Assembly (NCBI GenBank): GCA_012522035.1 | Contig: JAAYLF010000356.1 | Location: 1-33,687 of the forward strand | Source of the DNA: Clostridiaceae bacterium | GTDB lineage: Bacteria; Bacillota; Clostridia; UBA1212; DUPL01 | Direction of reading: 5' to 3' | Length of the DNA stretch: 33,687 bases | Part shown: positions 9,428-18,165 of the stretch, piece by piece | Position numbering within the stretch: position 1 is the first letter of the stretch | Layout of the letters: each line of letters begins with the position of its first letter | Made by a program: the position numbers and the translations under genes | The notes under the pieces: model-generated | The model's database searches: none | Told to the model about the DNA's origin: nothing | What the model saw: only the letters and a program-made list of their open reading frames with translations

Positions 9428-11893
9428 TTATTCAATAGTATAGCTGCCCGGTTCGTTAAGATTGATTCTTATACGATTGCCATCCCTTTCAAACTCGGAT
9501 ACGGGAACAACCTTGTCATTTATTCTTATCGTAGAATTTTCATCCTTGTTTATGAGGGGGAAGAACAATGAAGCCCTTGTGGGAACTGTGCAGTTATAAA
9601 CAAAGGTGCCGTTTTCCATTCTCCAGCTACTCTTTATTAGTCCGCTGGCAGATTCATACTCCGCCTCAACAAAGGTGATGTTCTCCTGACCTTCCGTCAG
9701 CTCATCCTTGGTTCTGGTATCGGGCATCGGTCTTAAGACCACATGTTTGAAACCAGGTTCGTCAAAGTCATTGTTTATGCCCGCCATATACTTGTACATC
9801 CACTCCAACACAGCACCGTATGCATAATGGTTGAAGGAGTTCATGCCGGCATCTCCAAAGCCCTTTTCAATCGTATAGGAGTTCCATCTCTCCCAAATTG
9901 TTGTCGCACCCTGATATACGCTGTACAGCCATGAGGGATCTTCCGTCTGCAGCAGCAAAGAGTACGCAATATTGCTTTTTCCAAACTCACTCAAGGTCTG
10001 GTTCAATATACCTGTTCCGATAAAACCGGTACTCAACCTGTATCCGTTGTCCTTTATCTTCTGCTCCAGGCAGTCCGCCGCTTCCTGAACATAGGATTCT
10101 GGCAGCATGCGTGTCTTTAGGGCCAGGAGATATGCTGTCTGGGAGGTTTCCTTAAGCTTTCCATTCTCGTCAAGGAATTTATCCTGGAAATGCTTCTTGA
10201 TATCCTCATATAGCTTTGCATACTCTACTTCCTTTTCCGAACCTATAGCCCTTGCCATGTCCCTCATGTACATGGTGCTCAAGGCAAACATGCAGCAGGA
10301 GATGTATTCCTTGTCGGTAGGCTCATAACTTAGCCAGTCTCCATACACTGCATTGCCTCCACCAAGGCCAAAACTCCTCAAGTACTGGATGTACCTGTCC
10401 ATAGCTTCAAAATTGTCCTCTATTATCTTCTTGTCACCATACATGCGGTAGATTACATATGGAACAATAACACCGGCATCCGCCCATGCAGCGTTGCCCT
10501 CTCCCACCACTCTGACACGGGGAGCCACATCAGGGAAAGCCCCATTTTCACTCTGGCAGTCCCTCATATCCTGCATCCACTTGTGGAAGAATTCGCGAAC
10601 GTCCGCATTGTAGCATGCCGCATTGACAAATATCTGCGTATCGCCTGTCCAACCAAGCCTTTCGTCTCTCTGCGGGCAGTCAGTAGGTATGCTTAAGTAG
10701 TTACCTCTCTGTCCCCATATCACATTACTGATCAGCTTGTTTACATCCTCACTGGATGTTCTTATTCTGCCTGTTTCCTTTGTATCCGATCCTACTACGC
10801 AGGCTTTGATAAACAGTATGCCAATGTCGTCATCCGCTGTAATTTCTGTGTATCTGAAACCGAAGAAGGTATGGGTTGGATTGTATGTCTCTCCAAACTC
10901 GTCCCCTCTCAAGATGTACTGTATCCTTGATTTTGCACTCCTGTAGTTTTCAGTATACAGACTTCCCTTCGGTCCGTCATTGCCTCTTGATTTGTCTCCG
11001 CTGTCATTGAGCATTTCAGCAAATCTCACAAGAAGACTTGTACCTCTTTTGCCTTTCACCGTGAATCTTGGCCATCCAACCAGGTTCTGACCAAAGTCTA
11101 TCAAAAGGGTTTGTCCCTTCCTTATTGTGACTTCCTGTCCTATCTCAAACTCATTTACATATACAACTTCGCCATAATCCGTTCCGTTGTCCCTTATTCC
11201 CTCATACAGCTTCATGCTGACAGGAAGCATGTTCAAAAATTCCCTCTCCCTGATTGCAGGCCCTATATGCTTTGAGACCTCACCTTTAAAGTTTGTATAA
11301 ATTAATGCATTGTTCCAATCCGAATCATCAAAACCGGGATATTTAAAGGCATCATTGTCTATTCTTGCATCGTAGAACTCTCCATCCCAAATATCCGCAT
11401 TCAAAACCGCACCGCCGACCTTGCATTTCCAGTCCTCGTCTGTACTGACATGGCTTGTGGTGCCGTCCGCATAAGTAAAATCAAGCCTTGCAAGAAAAGC
11501 CACGTTATCCTTCGGATAAGTATCGATATTGATTCTTCCCTGCCACCAGCCAGGAGACACAACTCCTGTTATGCAGTTTACGCCCTCTGTAAGATACTCT
11601 TTTACATCGTATTCATAATACAGAACTCTCTTTCTGTATTCTGTCCAGCCGGGCTTCAAAACATCCTTTCCCACCTTCTTGCCGTTTATATACAGTTCGA
11701 ATATGCCCAATGCAGTTGCTTTGACTACAGCATCTTTTATCTCTTTCGATACTGTGAATTCTTTTCTGAAAATAGGCAGTCCACCACCGTTTTTCAAAGG
11801 TGCCTTCCTGTAATCGGCAGTGCTCTGATGCTCCCAAGGATTTACTCCATTTTCCACTCTACGGTATTCAATACTTATCCATTTTGCTTCCAT
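9428..11893 (-). CDS. Alpha-L-rhamnosidase, GH78 family
   Basis: Hydrolyses terminal alpha-L-rhamnose from glycosides or rhamnose-containing polysaccharides such as pectin rhamnogalacturonan. The 821-residue protein shows the family order: N-terminal beta-sandwich with FRKEFTV (42-48) and LYINGKKVG (68-75), an accessory beta domain with LLIDFGQNLVGW (263-274), then the (alpha/alpha)6 barrel opening with the GH78 signature DCPQRDERLGWTGDTQIF (405-422) that holds conserved acidic residues, and a C-terminal beta domain. No signal peptide is seen, so it probably acts in the cytoplasm on imported oligosaccharides. Ribosome binding site AGGGGGAT lies six bases before the ATG. It is the first gene after a consensus promoter. 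No rhamnose transporter or catabolic genes are visible nearby. Confidence 0.93.
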   Translation of the reverse strand: MEAKWISIEYRRVENGVNPWEHQSTADYRKAPLKNGGGLPIFRKEFTVSKEIKDAVVKATALGIFELYINGKKVGKDVLKPGWTEYRKRVLYYEYDVKEYLTEGVNCITGVVSPGWWQGRINIDTYPKDNVAFLARLDFTYADGTTSHVSTDEDWKCKVGGAVLNADIWDGEFYDARIDNDAFKYPGFDDSDWNNALIYTNFKGEVSKHIGPAIREREFLNMLPVSMKLYEGIRDNGTDYGEVVYVNEFEIGQEVTIRKGQTLLIDFGQNLVGWPRFTVKGKRGTSLLVRFAEMLNDSGDKSRGNDGPKGSLYTENYRSAKSRIQYILRGDEFGETYNPTHTFFGFRYTEITADDDIGILFIKACVVGSDTKETGRIRTSSEDVNKLISNVIWGQRGNYLSIPTDCPQRDERLGWTGDTQIFVNAACYNADVREFFHKWMQDMRDCQSENGAFPDVAPRVRVVGEGNAAWADAGVIVPYVIYRMYGDKKIIEDNFEAMDRYIQYLRSFGLGGGNAVYGDWLSYEPTDKEYISCCMFALSTMYMRDMARAIGSEKEVEYAKLYEDIKKHFQDKFLDENGKLKETSQTAYLLALKTRMLPESYVQEAADCLEQKIKDNGYRLSTGFIGTGILNQTLSEFGKSNIAYSLLLQTEDPSWLYSVYQGATTIWERWNSYTIEKGFGDAGMNSFNHYAYGAVLEWMYKYMAGINNDFDEPGFKHVVLRPMPDTRTKDELTEGQENITFVEAEYESASGLIKSSWRMENGTFVYNCTVPTRASLFFPLINKDENSTIRINDKVVPVSEFERDGNRIRINLNEPGSYTIE

Positions 11894-11941
11894 GATCTAT
11901 CCCCCTATGTTCCTATGGTACACTTGTTCCAATTTCCTTGT

Positions 11942-11970
11942 ATTATATATTCACACAATCTTTGTGTCAA
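11942..11970 (-). promoter_or_regulatory. Consensus sigma-A promoter for rhamnosidase-amidase-sngABC
   Basis: On the minus strand TTGACA (11970-11965) and TATAAT (11947-11942) are both perfect matches and are separated by exactly 17 bases. Transcription should start near 11935, about 40 bases before the rhamnosidase ATG. The TGA stop of trmFO (11969-11967) lies inside the -35 box. No terminator is seen between trmFO and this site, so read-through from the upstream cluster may add to it. No operator-like repeat is obvious, which suggests strong constitutive expression unless a factor binds elsewhere. Confidence 0.85.
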
Positions 11971-13262
11971 CCGTTCAAGCTTATCTTGATATTTTCAATT
12001 TCCTCAAGAGCATTTTCGGAAATCTTCCTTCTTCTCTCAGCCTTGTTTTTTATTCTAATATCCCCACTGGCAATTATGCCAAAATTAATTCCCATGGGCT
12101 GAAAATCCTTGCCCGGGTAGGTTGCCACATAATTTGCAAGAGCACCTATCGCAGTGGATTCCGGAAAGATTATTGGCGTCTTTCCCTGAAACAGTCTTGC
12201 AGCATTTATGCCTGCCACAAGTCCGGAGGACGTGGAATCCATATATCCTTCCACCCCGGTAATCTGTCCTGCAAAAAATATATTCTTACCTATAACTTTG
12301 TAAGTCCTGTCCAAAAACTTGGGAGACTTAAGGTATGTGTTTCTATGCATAACTCCGTATCTTGCATACTCTGCATTTCTAAGAGCAGGAATAAGGCCAA
12401 ATACTCTTTTCTGTTCTCCAAACTTGAGCCTTGTCTGAAAACCAACAATATTGTATATTGTGCCTTCGAGATTCTCCTGTCTCAGCTGTACAATGGCATA
12501 ATATTTCTTGTCAAACCCCACAGGTTTCAAAGGGCCAAACCTTAATGTGTCCACACCTCTCTTGGCCATTTCTTCAATTGGCATGCATCCCTCATAAAGC
12601 CTCAAATCATCAAAATCCTCAACATATGCAGTTTCAGCATTTATGAGGTTGTTATAAAATTCGAGGTATTCCTCTTTGGAAAGGGGGCAGTTTATATAAT
12701 CATCATCACCTTTTCCGTATCTGGAACCTCTGAATGCATGATTCATGTCAATGGATTCAGCATACACAATGGGGGCAGCAGCATCAAAAAACGAAAAAGA
12801 GGGACAAAGCTTTGCAATTTCCTGTGACAAGGCGTCACTGGTCAATGGCCCTGTTGCGTATATCGTTATTTCATCCTCAATTATCCTTGTTACTTCTTCC
12901 CTTGATATTTCAATCAAAGGATGACTCTCAATTCTTTCCGTTACAAGTCGGGAAAAAAGCTCCCTGTCTACAGACAGCGACCCTCCTGCAGGCACTTCGG
13001 CTTTCAATGCACAATCCATTATCAACGAGCCTAAAGACTTCATTTCTTCCTTTAACAAGCCGGAAGCATTTTCAATATTCCGTGCCTTAAAGGAATTGCT
13101 GCAGACAAGTTCTGCAAAATCTACGCTTTTATGCGCAGGTGAAAACTTTTTTGGTTTCATCTCATAAAGCCTTACAGGCACACCCCTTTCAGCTATCTGA
13201 AAGGCTGCCTCGCACCCTGCAAGACCTGCTCCAACCACATTAATCCTTCTGTCCATATGCAT
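11967..13262 (-). CDS. trmFO: Folate-dependent tRNA (uracil-54-C5) methyltransferase TrmFO
   Basis: Flavoprotein that makes ribothymidine at position 54 of tRNA using methylenetetrahydrofolate and reduced FAD. The N-terminus is the FAD-binding motif [12 protein letters not shown], followed by family blocks [34 protein letters not shown] [10 protein letters not shown], and the C-terminal [18 protein letters not shown]. About 430 residues, a normal length. Two starts compete: ATG 13262, whose A overlaps the topA stop (TGATG), and ATG 13256 two codons later, directly before DRRINVV; both put the FAD motif at the usual place. A longer frame opening at 13304 would run into topA and is rejected. 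It is the last gene of the nrdR-to-trmFO cluster. Confidence 0.95.
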   Translation of the reverse strand: MHMDRRINVVGAGLAGCEAAFQIAERGVPVRLYEMKPKKFSPAHKSVDFAELVCSNSFKARNIENASGLLKEEMKSLGSLIMDCALKAEVPAGGSLSVDRELFSRLVTERIESHPLIEISREEVTRIIEDEITIYATGPLTSDALSQEIAKLCPSFSFFDAAAPIVYAESIDMNHAFRGSRYGKGDDDYINCPLSKEEYLEFYNNLINAETAYVEDFDDLRLYEGCMPIEEMAKRGVDTLRFGPLKPVGFDKKYYAIVQLRQENLEGTIYNIVGFQTRLKFGEQKRVFGLIPALRNAEYARYGVMHRNTYLKSPKFLDRTYKVIGKNIFFAGQITGVEGYMDSTSSGLVAGINAARLFQGKTPIIFPESTAIGALANYVATYPGKDFQPMGINFGIIASGDIRIKNKAERRRKISENALEEIENIKISLNG

Positions 13263-15379
13263 CAGCCCTTGCCATTCTCCACTACATCCATCTTGTAGGA
13301 GCATTTTTTATTACTGCAGACTATCTGTCTGCCGCCTCTTTTATTCACATACTCAAGATGCTCACCGCACTCGGGGCACTTTTCTCCTGTTGGCACATTC
13401 CAGGACTGGAACTCGCAATCCGGATAATTTGAACATCCTACATACTGACGTCCTGTCTTTGTTTTTCTGTATATCAAAGGCTTGCCGCAGGAAGGACAGT
13501 CAACCCCCACCTCTTCAACAATGGGTTTTGTGTTCCTGCACTCGGGAAATCCGGGACAAGCCAGGAATTTTCCATACCTGCCGGTTTTGTACACCATCAT
13601 TCTTCCGCATTTTTCACAAGGCACATCGCTTACCGGATCCTCCAGCTTTACTTTTTCAAGCTCCTTCTCAGCTTTTTGTACCTGCTTTTCAAAAGGCTCG
13701 TAAAAGTCTCTGATAACAGAAACCCAGTCTTCCTTGCCTTCGGCAATCTTGTCAAACCTGTCTTCAATATTTGCTGTAAACTCCACATTTACAATATCAC
13801 TGAAACTCTTTTTCAGAAGGTCATTAACTATCCTTCCAAGTTCTGTTGGATACAAAACCTTCTTTTCCCTTCTAACATATCCTCGTGCAAGAATTGTTGA
13901 GATGGTAGGAGCATAAGTACTTGGTCTTCCAATGCCGTGTTCTTCCAAAGCCTTGACCAGGGAAGCTTCCGTATACCTTGGTGGCGGCTGGGTAAAATGC
14001 TGCTTTTTATCCAGCTTGTGAAGATTCAAAACCTCGCCTGCTTCCAGAACCGGCAGCATCTTGTTTGCCTCTTCTTCATTGTCGTCATTGTCATCGCTCT
14101 TGGAATCCGTATAAATTGCGGTGTATCCCTTGAACTTCAACGTGCTGCCTGATGCCTTGAATATATAATCTCCCTTGGATGTGAGTATGTCAACACTTAC
14201 CGTATCATATACCGCTTCAGCCATCTGGGAAGCCACGAACCTTTCGTATATCAGTTTGTATAGTTTGTACTGGTCGTTTGTCAGTTTGTCCTTTATCTTG
14301 TCAGGAGCATGTTCAAGATAAGTTGGCCTGATTGCCTCATGGGCATCCTGCGCCTGATTCTTGTTTTTGTAAACCCTTTTCTTTTTGGGAACATACTCGT
14401 CTCCAAAATTGCTTTTAATGTATTCAAGAGCCTGGTTTTGAGCATTATCCGAAATCCTAACAGAGTCCGTCCTGATATACGTAACAAGACCGGTAACACC
14501 CAGTTTACCACCTAAATCAATACCTTCATAAAGCATCTGCGCAACCAGCATCGTCTTTGACGCAGGGAACCCAAATCTTCTGGATGCTTCCTGCTGCAGT
14601 GTGCTGGTGGTAAAAGGTGGTGCAGGGCTTCTCCTTCTTTCGGATTTCTTTATGTCAACAACCTTGAACTCACTGTTTTCAATCTCATTGTAGATGGCTT
14701 TTGCCTGTTCCTCGTTTTCAACCTCTATTTTTCCACCTTGTTTTCCGTGGAATTTGGCCTCAAACGTATCCTTTTTGCCAAACTTTGACAACAAGGCGGT
14801 AATGGACCAGTATTCCTTTGGCTCGAAGGCTTCTATCTCGTCTTCCCTGTCGCATATAAGTCTTGTGGCAACAGACTGCACCCTTCCCGCACTAAGTCCT
14901 TTTTTAACCTTTTTCCACAGAACAGGACTTATCTTGTAGCCAACAATCCTGTCCAAAACACGTCGTGCCTGGTAAGTGTCCACCAGATTCATATCTATCG
15001 GCCTTGGATTCTTAAAACCTTCCAAAACAGCATTTTTTGTTATTTCATTGAATGTTACCCTGCAAGGCTCATTGGCATCAATATCCAGCAGCTGTGTCAG
15101 ATGCCACGAAATGGCCTCTCCTTCCCTGTCCGGGTCCGTTGCAAGATATACCTTTTTTGCCTTTCCGGCTTCCTTCTTAAGGGTTTTAATCAAGTCTCCC
15201 TTTCCTCTTATGTTAATATATTGAGTTTCAAAATCATTCTCTATATCAATTGCCAACTTGCTTTTTGGCAAATCCCTTACATGTCCTGCCGATGCATCGA
15301 CCTTGTAACTTCTGCCTAAAAACTTCTTTATTGTATTTGCTTTTGTGGGTGACTCCACAATAACAAGATAATCAGCCAT
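13262..15379 (-). CDS. topA: DNA topoisomerase I
   Basis: Type IA topoisomerase that relaxes negative supercoils by single-strand passage. The 705-residue protein starts with the Toprim domain ([18 protein letters not shown]; acidic DPDREGE), then [13 protein letters not shown], the catalytic tyrosine in [11 protein letters not shown] (about Y301), and [13 protein letters not shown]. The last ~115 residues hold three four-cysteine zinc ribbons (CEKCG, CPSCG, CPECG starts). Start chosen at ATG 15379, which has GGAGGAAAG just upstream; an in-frame ATG at 15451 adds 24 residues foreign to the family. It lies 74 bp after dprA, with its own candidate promoter in the gap, and its stop overlaps the trmFO start. 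The dprA-topA-trmFO order is common in Firmicutes. Confidence 0.97.
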   Translation of the reverse strand: MADYLVIVESPTKANTIKKFLGRSYKVDASAGHVRDLPKSKLAIDIENDFETQYINIRGKGDLIKTLKKEAGKAKKVYLATDPDREGEAISWHLTQLLDIDANEPCRVTFNEITKNAVLEGFKNPRPIDMNLVDTYQARRVLDRIVGYKISPVLWKKVKKGLSAGRVQSVATRLICDREDEIEAFEPKEYWSITALLSKFGKKDTFEAKFHGKQGGKIEVENEEQAKAIYNEIENSEFKVVDIKKSERRRSPAPPFTTSTLQQEASRRFGFPASKTMLVAQMLYEGIDLGGKLGVTGLVTYIRTDSVRISDNAQNQALEYIKSNFGDEYVPKKKRVYKNKNQAQDAHEAIRPTYLEHAPDKIKDKLTNDQYKLYKLIYERFVASQMAEAVYDTVSVDILTSKGDYIFKASGSTLKFKGYTAIYTDSKSDDNDDNEEEANKMLPVLEAGEVLNLHKLDKKQHFTQPPPRYTEASLVKALEEHGIGRPSTYAPTISTILARGYVRREKKVLYPTELGRIVNDLLKKSFSDIVNVEFTANIEDRFDKIAEGKEDWVSVIRDFYEPFEKQVQKAEKELEKVKLEDPVSDVPCEKCGRMMVYKTGRYGKFLACPGFPECRNTKPIVEEVGVDCPSCGKPLIYRKTKTGRQYVGCSNYPDCEFQSWNVPTGEKCPECGEHLEYVNKRGGRQIVCSNKKCSYKMDVVENGKG

Positions 15380-15422
15380 TTTTCTTTCCTCCAAAATATG
15401 TTTGCTCAATATAAACCAACTC

Positions 15423-15451
15423 ATGATAGCACAATCCGCATTTTCCATCAA
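15423..15451 (-). promoter_or_regulatory. Candidate promoter for topA
   Basis: Minus-strand TTGATG (15451-15446) and TATCAT (15428-15423) are spaced by 17 bases, each one or two bases from consensus, in the short gap between the dprA stop and the topA start. It would give a leader of about 35-40 bases. topA is often expressed from its own supercoiling-sensitive promoter in other bacteria; whether this one is, cannot be told. Confidence 0.5.
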
Positions 15452-15453
15452 TA

Positions 15454-16545
15454 TTATATTACAACCTGCAGATTACCATGTCTATCTCTTCCCAAAATCC
15501 CCTTCACTTCCAAAATCGTCGTAATTGCAACGACTCTTGCACTGTCCAGTCCGGTTATGCTGCTGATTTCCTCGATCTTTACTCCTTTGTAAATCAAATC
15601 TGCAACCACTGCCTCCTCCTTGTCCAAACCATTCAGCCAGCCAACAGTCCCTGCAATTTTCCTTCCTTCAACCAAATTCAAACCTTCCAAAACATCTATA
15701 TGGCTGGTGGCAATACAAGCACCAGCCTTTATCAGGCTGTTACACCCTTCGCTGTAGCTTGAATCAATATTGCCAGGTACGGAGAATATATCCCTTCCCT
15801 CATTTATTGCAAAGTTAACCGTTATCATGGCACCGCTTTTCTTTCCTGCTTCACAAACAAGAAGCCCTTTGCCAAGACCTGCAATTATTCTGTTTCTTGC
15901 CGGAAAATGATGCTTAAGTGGCATTGTTCCTGGCGGGTGCTCTGAAAGAACAAGCCCGTTCTCTTTTATCCTGTAATATATGACCTCGTTCTCCATAGGA
16001 TAAATATTGTCAGGCCCTCCTCCCAATACAGCAATCGTGTATCCTTCAGCATCAAGACATCCCGCATGCGCTCTGGCATCAATTCCTTTTGCCATTCCGC
16101 TTACAATCCCAACACCGTGTTTTGCAATATTGAAGCACATGTCATAAGTGACTTTTCTTCCGTATGCGGAACACTTTCTTGAACCCACCACCGACAAGAG
16201 AGTCGTGTTTTTATCCGGCAATTTACCATAATAGTACAAAACGAAGGGCGGGTCAAATATATTTTTCAAATCCTCAGGATAATCCTCCCTGAAGACATGC
16301 GTTATCTTAACCCCCTTCTCCAAAACCCTTTCATAAATCCTTGCTGCTCTGTCCTTAATGGATTCATCTAGTAGTCTCTGACATAATAACCGATTATTCC
16401 TTAATTCACAAGTCACATCAGAATAACTTCCAACCAAATAAGCTTCTCTCAAACTCCCATAGTTTTCGACCAGCAAATTTGCAATTTTGCCTGCAGGTCT
16501 TCCAAGCAAAGTAACCCAAATATGTACAAGATTATCCGAATACAT
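15454..16545 (-). CDS. dprA: DNA processing protein DprA
   Basis: Loads RecA on incoming single-stranded DNA during natural transformation and is present in many non-competent species too. About 363 residues. The Rossmann-like core shows VGSRKCSAYGRK, SGMAKGIDARAHAG, AVLGGGPDNIYPMEN and HFPARNRIIAGL, all DprA hallmarks; a C-terminal winged-helix-like domain (SSITGLDSARVVAITTILEVKG) follows. Start is ATG 16545 with AAGGAGG eight bases upstream; the longer in-frame start at 16578 lies inside the previous gene. The ATG overlaps the stop of the ComM-like gene by one base (TAATG). No other competence genes are seen in the window except the ComM remnant. Confidence 0.95.
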   Translation of the reverse strand: MYSDNLVHIWVTLLGRPAGKIANLLVENYGSLREAYLVGSYSDVTCELRNNRLLCQRLLDESIKDRAARIYERVLEKGVKITHVFREDYPEDLKNIFDPPFVLYYYGKLPDKNTTLLSVVGSRKCSAYGRKVTYDMCFNIAKHGVGIVSGMAKGIDARAHAGCLDAEGYTIAVLGGGPDNIYPMENEVIYYRIKENGLVLSEHPPGTMPLKHHFPARNRIIAGLGKGLLVCEAGKKSGAMITVNFAINEGRDIFSVPGNIDSSYSEGCNSLIKAGACIATSHIDVLEGLNLVEGRKIAGTVGWLNGLDKEEAVVADLIYKGVKIEEISSITGLDSARVVAITTILEVKGILGRDRHGNLQVVI

Positions 16546-17114
16546 TAAACAATCCTCCTTTTTAAATGTAAATAGCACGATACATATCCCAAGGCTTCAG
16601 CCACATCAAACCTGGATATCGTCTCTCGAAACTCAAGATCCGCTATTGTTCTTGCCACCCTGACCACCTTGTCCATGTCTGTCATGCTGCATTTAAAAAA
16701 CTTCTGCGCATCTTTTAAAAATTCCTGTGCCTCAAAATCCATCCTGCAATACTTTTCAAAACCATTTCTACTCAGATTTCCGTTATACTTTGACTTATTG
16801 TTTCTGTACCGCCTTTCCTGCATCCTGTGCACAGCATTTATCCTTTCACAATCCACATCCTGCCTCAAATCATTAATCGGCACGTACATGTCCGACAAGT
16901 TTAGTTGTCTGGATGGAATGTTGGCAAGTGTGTACTGTATGTCCAAATCAGAACATGTACAAGCTCCCCTGAAAAACCGACCACATTTGCAGGGCAAGCA
17001 ACAAGCAATAAAAAATTTTTCTATTGTAATTGGCATTAAATCAACACTGCCAAAAAAAATGCAGTTGTGTTTTCCTGACAAAGCTATTTCCAAAACCCTC
17101 TTCAAACTATACAT
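16545..17114 (-). CDS. ComM/YifB-like protein lacking the ATPase core
   Basis: ComM (YifB, Mg-chelatase-like) is a hexameric helicase that helps branch migration in transformation. This 189-residue protein keeps only pieces of it: RVLEIALSGKHN (6-17), which in ComM lies just before the P-loop, and then directly the C-terminal cysteine-bearing part CLPCKCGRFF...CTCS (39-54) and the closing domain with LSRNGFEKYCRMDFEAQEFL and RVARTIADL. The Walker A and B motifs and the whole N-terminal Lon-like domain are missing. Start is ATG 17114, with AAAGGAAA upstream; an earlier ATG at 17153 is possible. Frame and ribosome binding site are intact and it is coupled to dprA, so it may be an expressed relic, or a retained DNA-binding piece. 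ATP-driven activity is excluded. Confidence 0.7.
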   Translation of the reverse strand: MYSLKRVLEIALSGKHNCIFFGSVDLMPITIEKFFIACCLPCKCGRFFRGACTCSDLDIQYTLANIPSRQLNLSDMYVPINDLRQDVDCERINAVHRMQERRYRNNKSKYNGNLSRNGFEKYCRMDFEAQEFLKDAQKFFKCSMTDMDKVVRVARTIADLEFRETISRFDVAEALGYVSCYLHLKRRIV

Positions 17115-17151
17115 GGCTTTTCCTTTCTGAATAATAAAAAAACCCTCCATC

Positions 17152-17170
17152 ATTGCAGCACTCCTGCAAT
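17152..17170 (-). other. Short hairpin between nrdR and the ComM-like gene
   Basis: ATTGCAG and CTGCAAT form a 7-bp perfect stem around a five-base loop in the 98-bp gap after nrdR. On the minus strand a T-run follows only ten bases further on, so it is a poor terminator; it may be an attenuating or RNA-stabilising element, or chance. Confidence 0.3.
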
Positions 17171-17212
17171 ATTCTGGGGGGATAAAAAATCAAATTCGGT
17201 TTTAGAGCTTAT

Positions 17213-17680
17213 TTACTCACTTCTTGTGCTGTTTTGCATGATTCCTTTCAGTTCTTCCATGAAGGTATCTATATCCTTGAACTCCTTGTAAACGGACGCA
17301 AATCTTACATAAGCCACCTGGTCAAGATGTCTTAGCTTTTCCATAACAAATTCTCCAATTTCCTTGGAGGTAATTTCCTTCTTCAAAGAATTTAAAAAAT
17401 ACTGTTCAGCTTCATCTGCAAGTGCTTCCACCTGCTTGAGCTTGATTGGTCTTTTCTCACAGGCTCTCATAACACCAGAGATAAGCTTGTACCTGTCAAA
17501 GGCCTGTCTTGTTCCGTCTTTTTTAATAACGAACAACTGGGTGCTCTCAATCTTCTCATAAGTAGTATATCTGGATCCGCAAGCCAAGCACTCTCTGCGC
17601 CTGCGAATAACGGTATGTTCATCCGTAGGCCTTGAGTCTATTACCTTGTCGTCCAAATGATTGCAGTAAGGACACTTCAC
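17213..17680 (-). CDS. nrdR: Transcriptional repressor NrdR
   Basis: Zinc-ribbon and ATP-cone regulator that represses ribonucleotide reductase genes when dATP is high. The zinc ribbon is complete: C3, C6, C31 and C34 around the basic RRRREC segment, followed by the ATP-cone (FVIKKDGTRQAFDRYKLISGV). At 155 residues it matches the family. The start is taken as GTG 17680, which places CPYC at the normal position and has GGTGGAG upstream; an ATG at 17725 would add 15 residues not found in the family. It is the first gene of the minus-strand cluster towards trmFO. No NrdR-box pair was recognised in the window and no nrd genes are present, so its targets lie elsewhere. Confidence 0.95.
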   Translation of the reverse strand: MKCPYCNHLDDKVIDSRPTDEHTVIRRRRECLACGSRYTTYEKIESTQLFVIKKDGTRQAFDRYKLISGVMRACEKRPIKLKQVEALADEAEQYFLNSLKKEITSKEIGEFVMEKLRHLDQVAYVRFASVYKEFKDIDTFMEELKGIMQNSTRSE

Positions 17681-17729
17681 TTCAGCTCCACCCACTTTCA
17701 AAATATTTAGTATATTATACAACATTTTC

Positions 17730-17972
17730 CTATATCATTGCAAGGAATAAAAAGGTCTTCCGGTTTAGAAAACCGGAAGACATCAAATCAGAAGTAACCT
17801 TGCTTTCAGGCATCCTTGCCTTGTCCAGCTCAAATCTATCAAGGTCAACAAAATGGCTTAAAAAATCATATGCAATATCAGCCAGATCATCAACTGAGTC
17901 TACAGGTTTGCTTTCACTTAATACTGTGTTGAACGCCATGAATAGTTTATCCGTACCGGAAACAAAAACCAC
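17730..17972 (-). CDS. Doubtful small ORF upstream of nrdR
   Basis: An 80-codon frame opening with GTG, or a 69-codon frame from ATG 17939. The middle (VLSESKPVDSVDDLADIAYDF and on to LDKARMPESK) has a balanced, protein-like composition, but no family was recognised. The last third runs through a perfect terminator hairpin, which a real gene would seldom do, and no good ribosome binding site precedes either start. It may be a remnant of a decayed gene whose terminator survives, or a small real gene with a read-through tail. Confidence 0.25.
   Translation of the reverse strand: MVFVSGTDKLFMAFNTVLSESKPVDSVDDLADIAYDFLSHFVDLDRFELDKARMPESKVTSDLMSSGFLNRKTFLFLAMI
17755..17781 (-). terminator. Strong intrinsic terminator upstream of nrdR
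   Basis: A perfect 12-bp stem (GTCTTCCGGTTT and AAACCGGAAGAC) with a three-base loop; on the minus strand it is followed by CTTTTTATT. It points towards nrdR, so it ends a transcript arriving from the right on the minus strand, yet no well-supported gene lies there. On the plus strand no T-run follows. Confidence 0.75.
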
Positions 17973-18098
17973 TCAATTTCTGTATTTTATTTCGCACTTT
18001 CCTTTAACCTTACTTTATATTACAATACATAAACTCCAATAACACAAATTTCTTTTTTGGGTAACGGTTTATTAATCTTTTATACATGGTCTGCTTCA

Positions 18099-18127
18099 TT
18101 GATTTTGAATATTTCACGTGATATAAT
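18099..18127 (+). promoter_or_regulatory. Promoter of the mutS-like/apgM operon
   Basis: TTGATT (18099-18104) and a perfect TATAAT (18122-18127) are separated by 17 bases, ending about 38 bases before the ATG of the mutS-like gene. Confidence 0.7.
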
Positions 18128-18165
18128 GGTTAAAAGTAAAAAAGTCAAACAGGAGTGAGAAACGA

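Larger units (their letters stand above)
17681..18165. other. 485-bp intergenic region between nrdR and the mutS-like gene
   Basis: Holds a strong hairpin terminator for minus-strand transcription (17755-17781), a doubtful 80-codon minus-strand frame (17730-17972), AT-rich sequence with no recognised element, and the promoter of the mutS-like gene at its right end. No RNA gene was recognised. Confidence 0.6.

Noticed and set aside
11450..12545. Long plus-strand frames of 179 and 217 codons
   Set aside because: They are antisense to the rhamnosidase and trmFO genes, have no ribosome binding site and a Cys/Phe/Ser-rich composition typical of reversed coding sequence.
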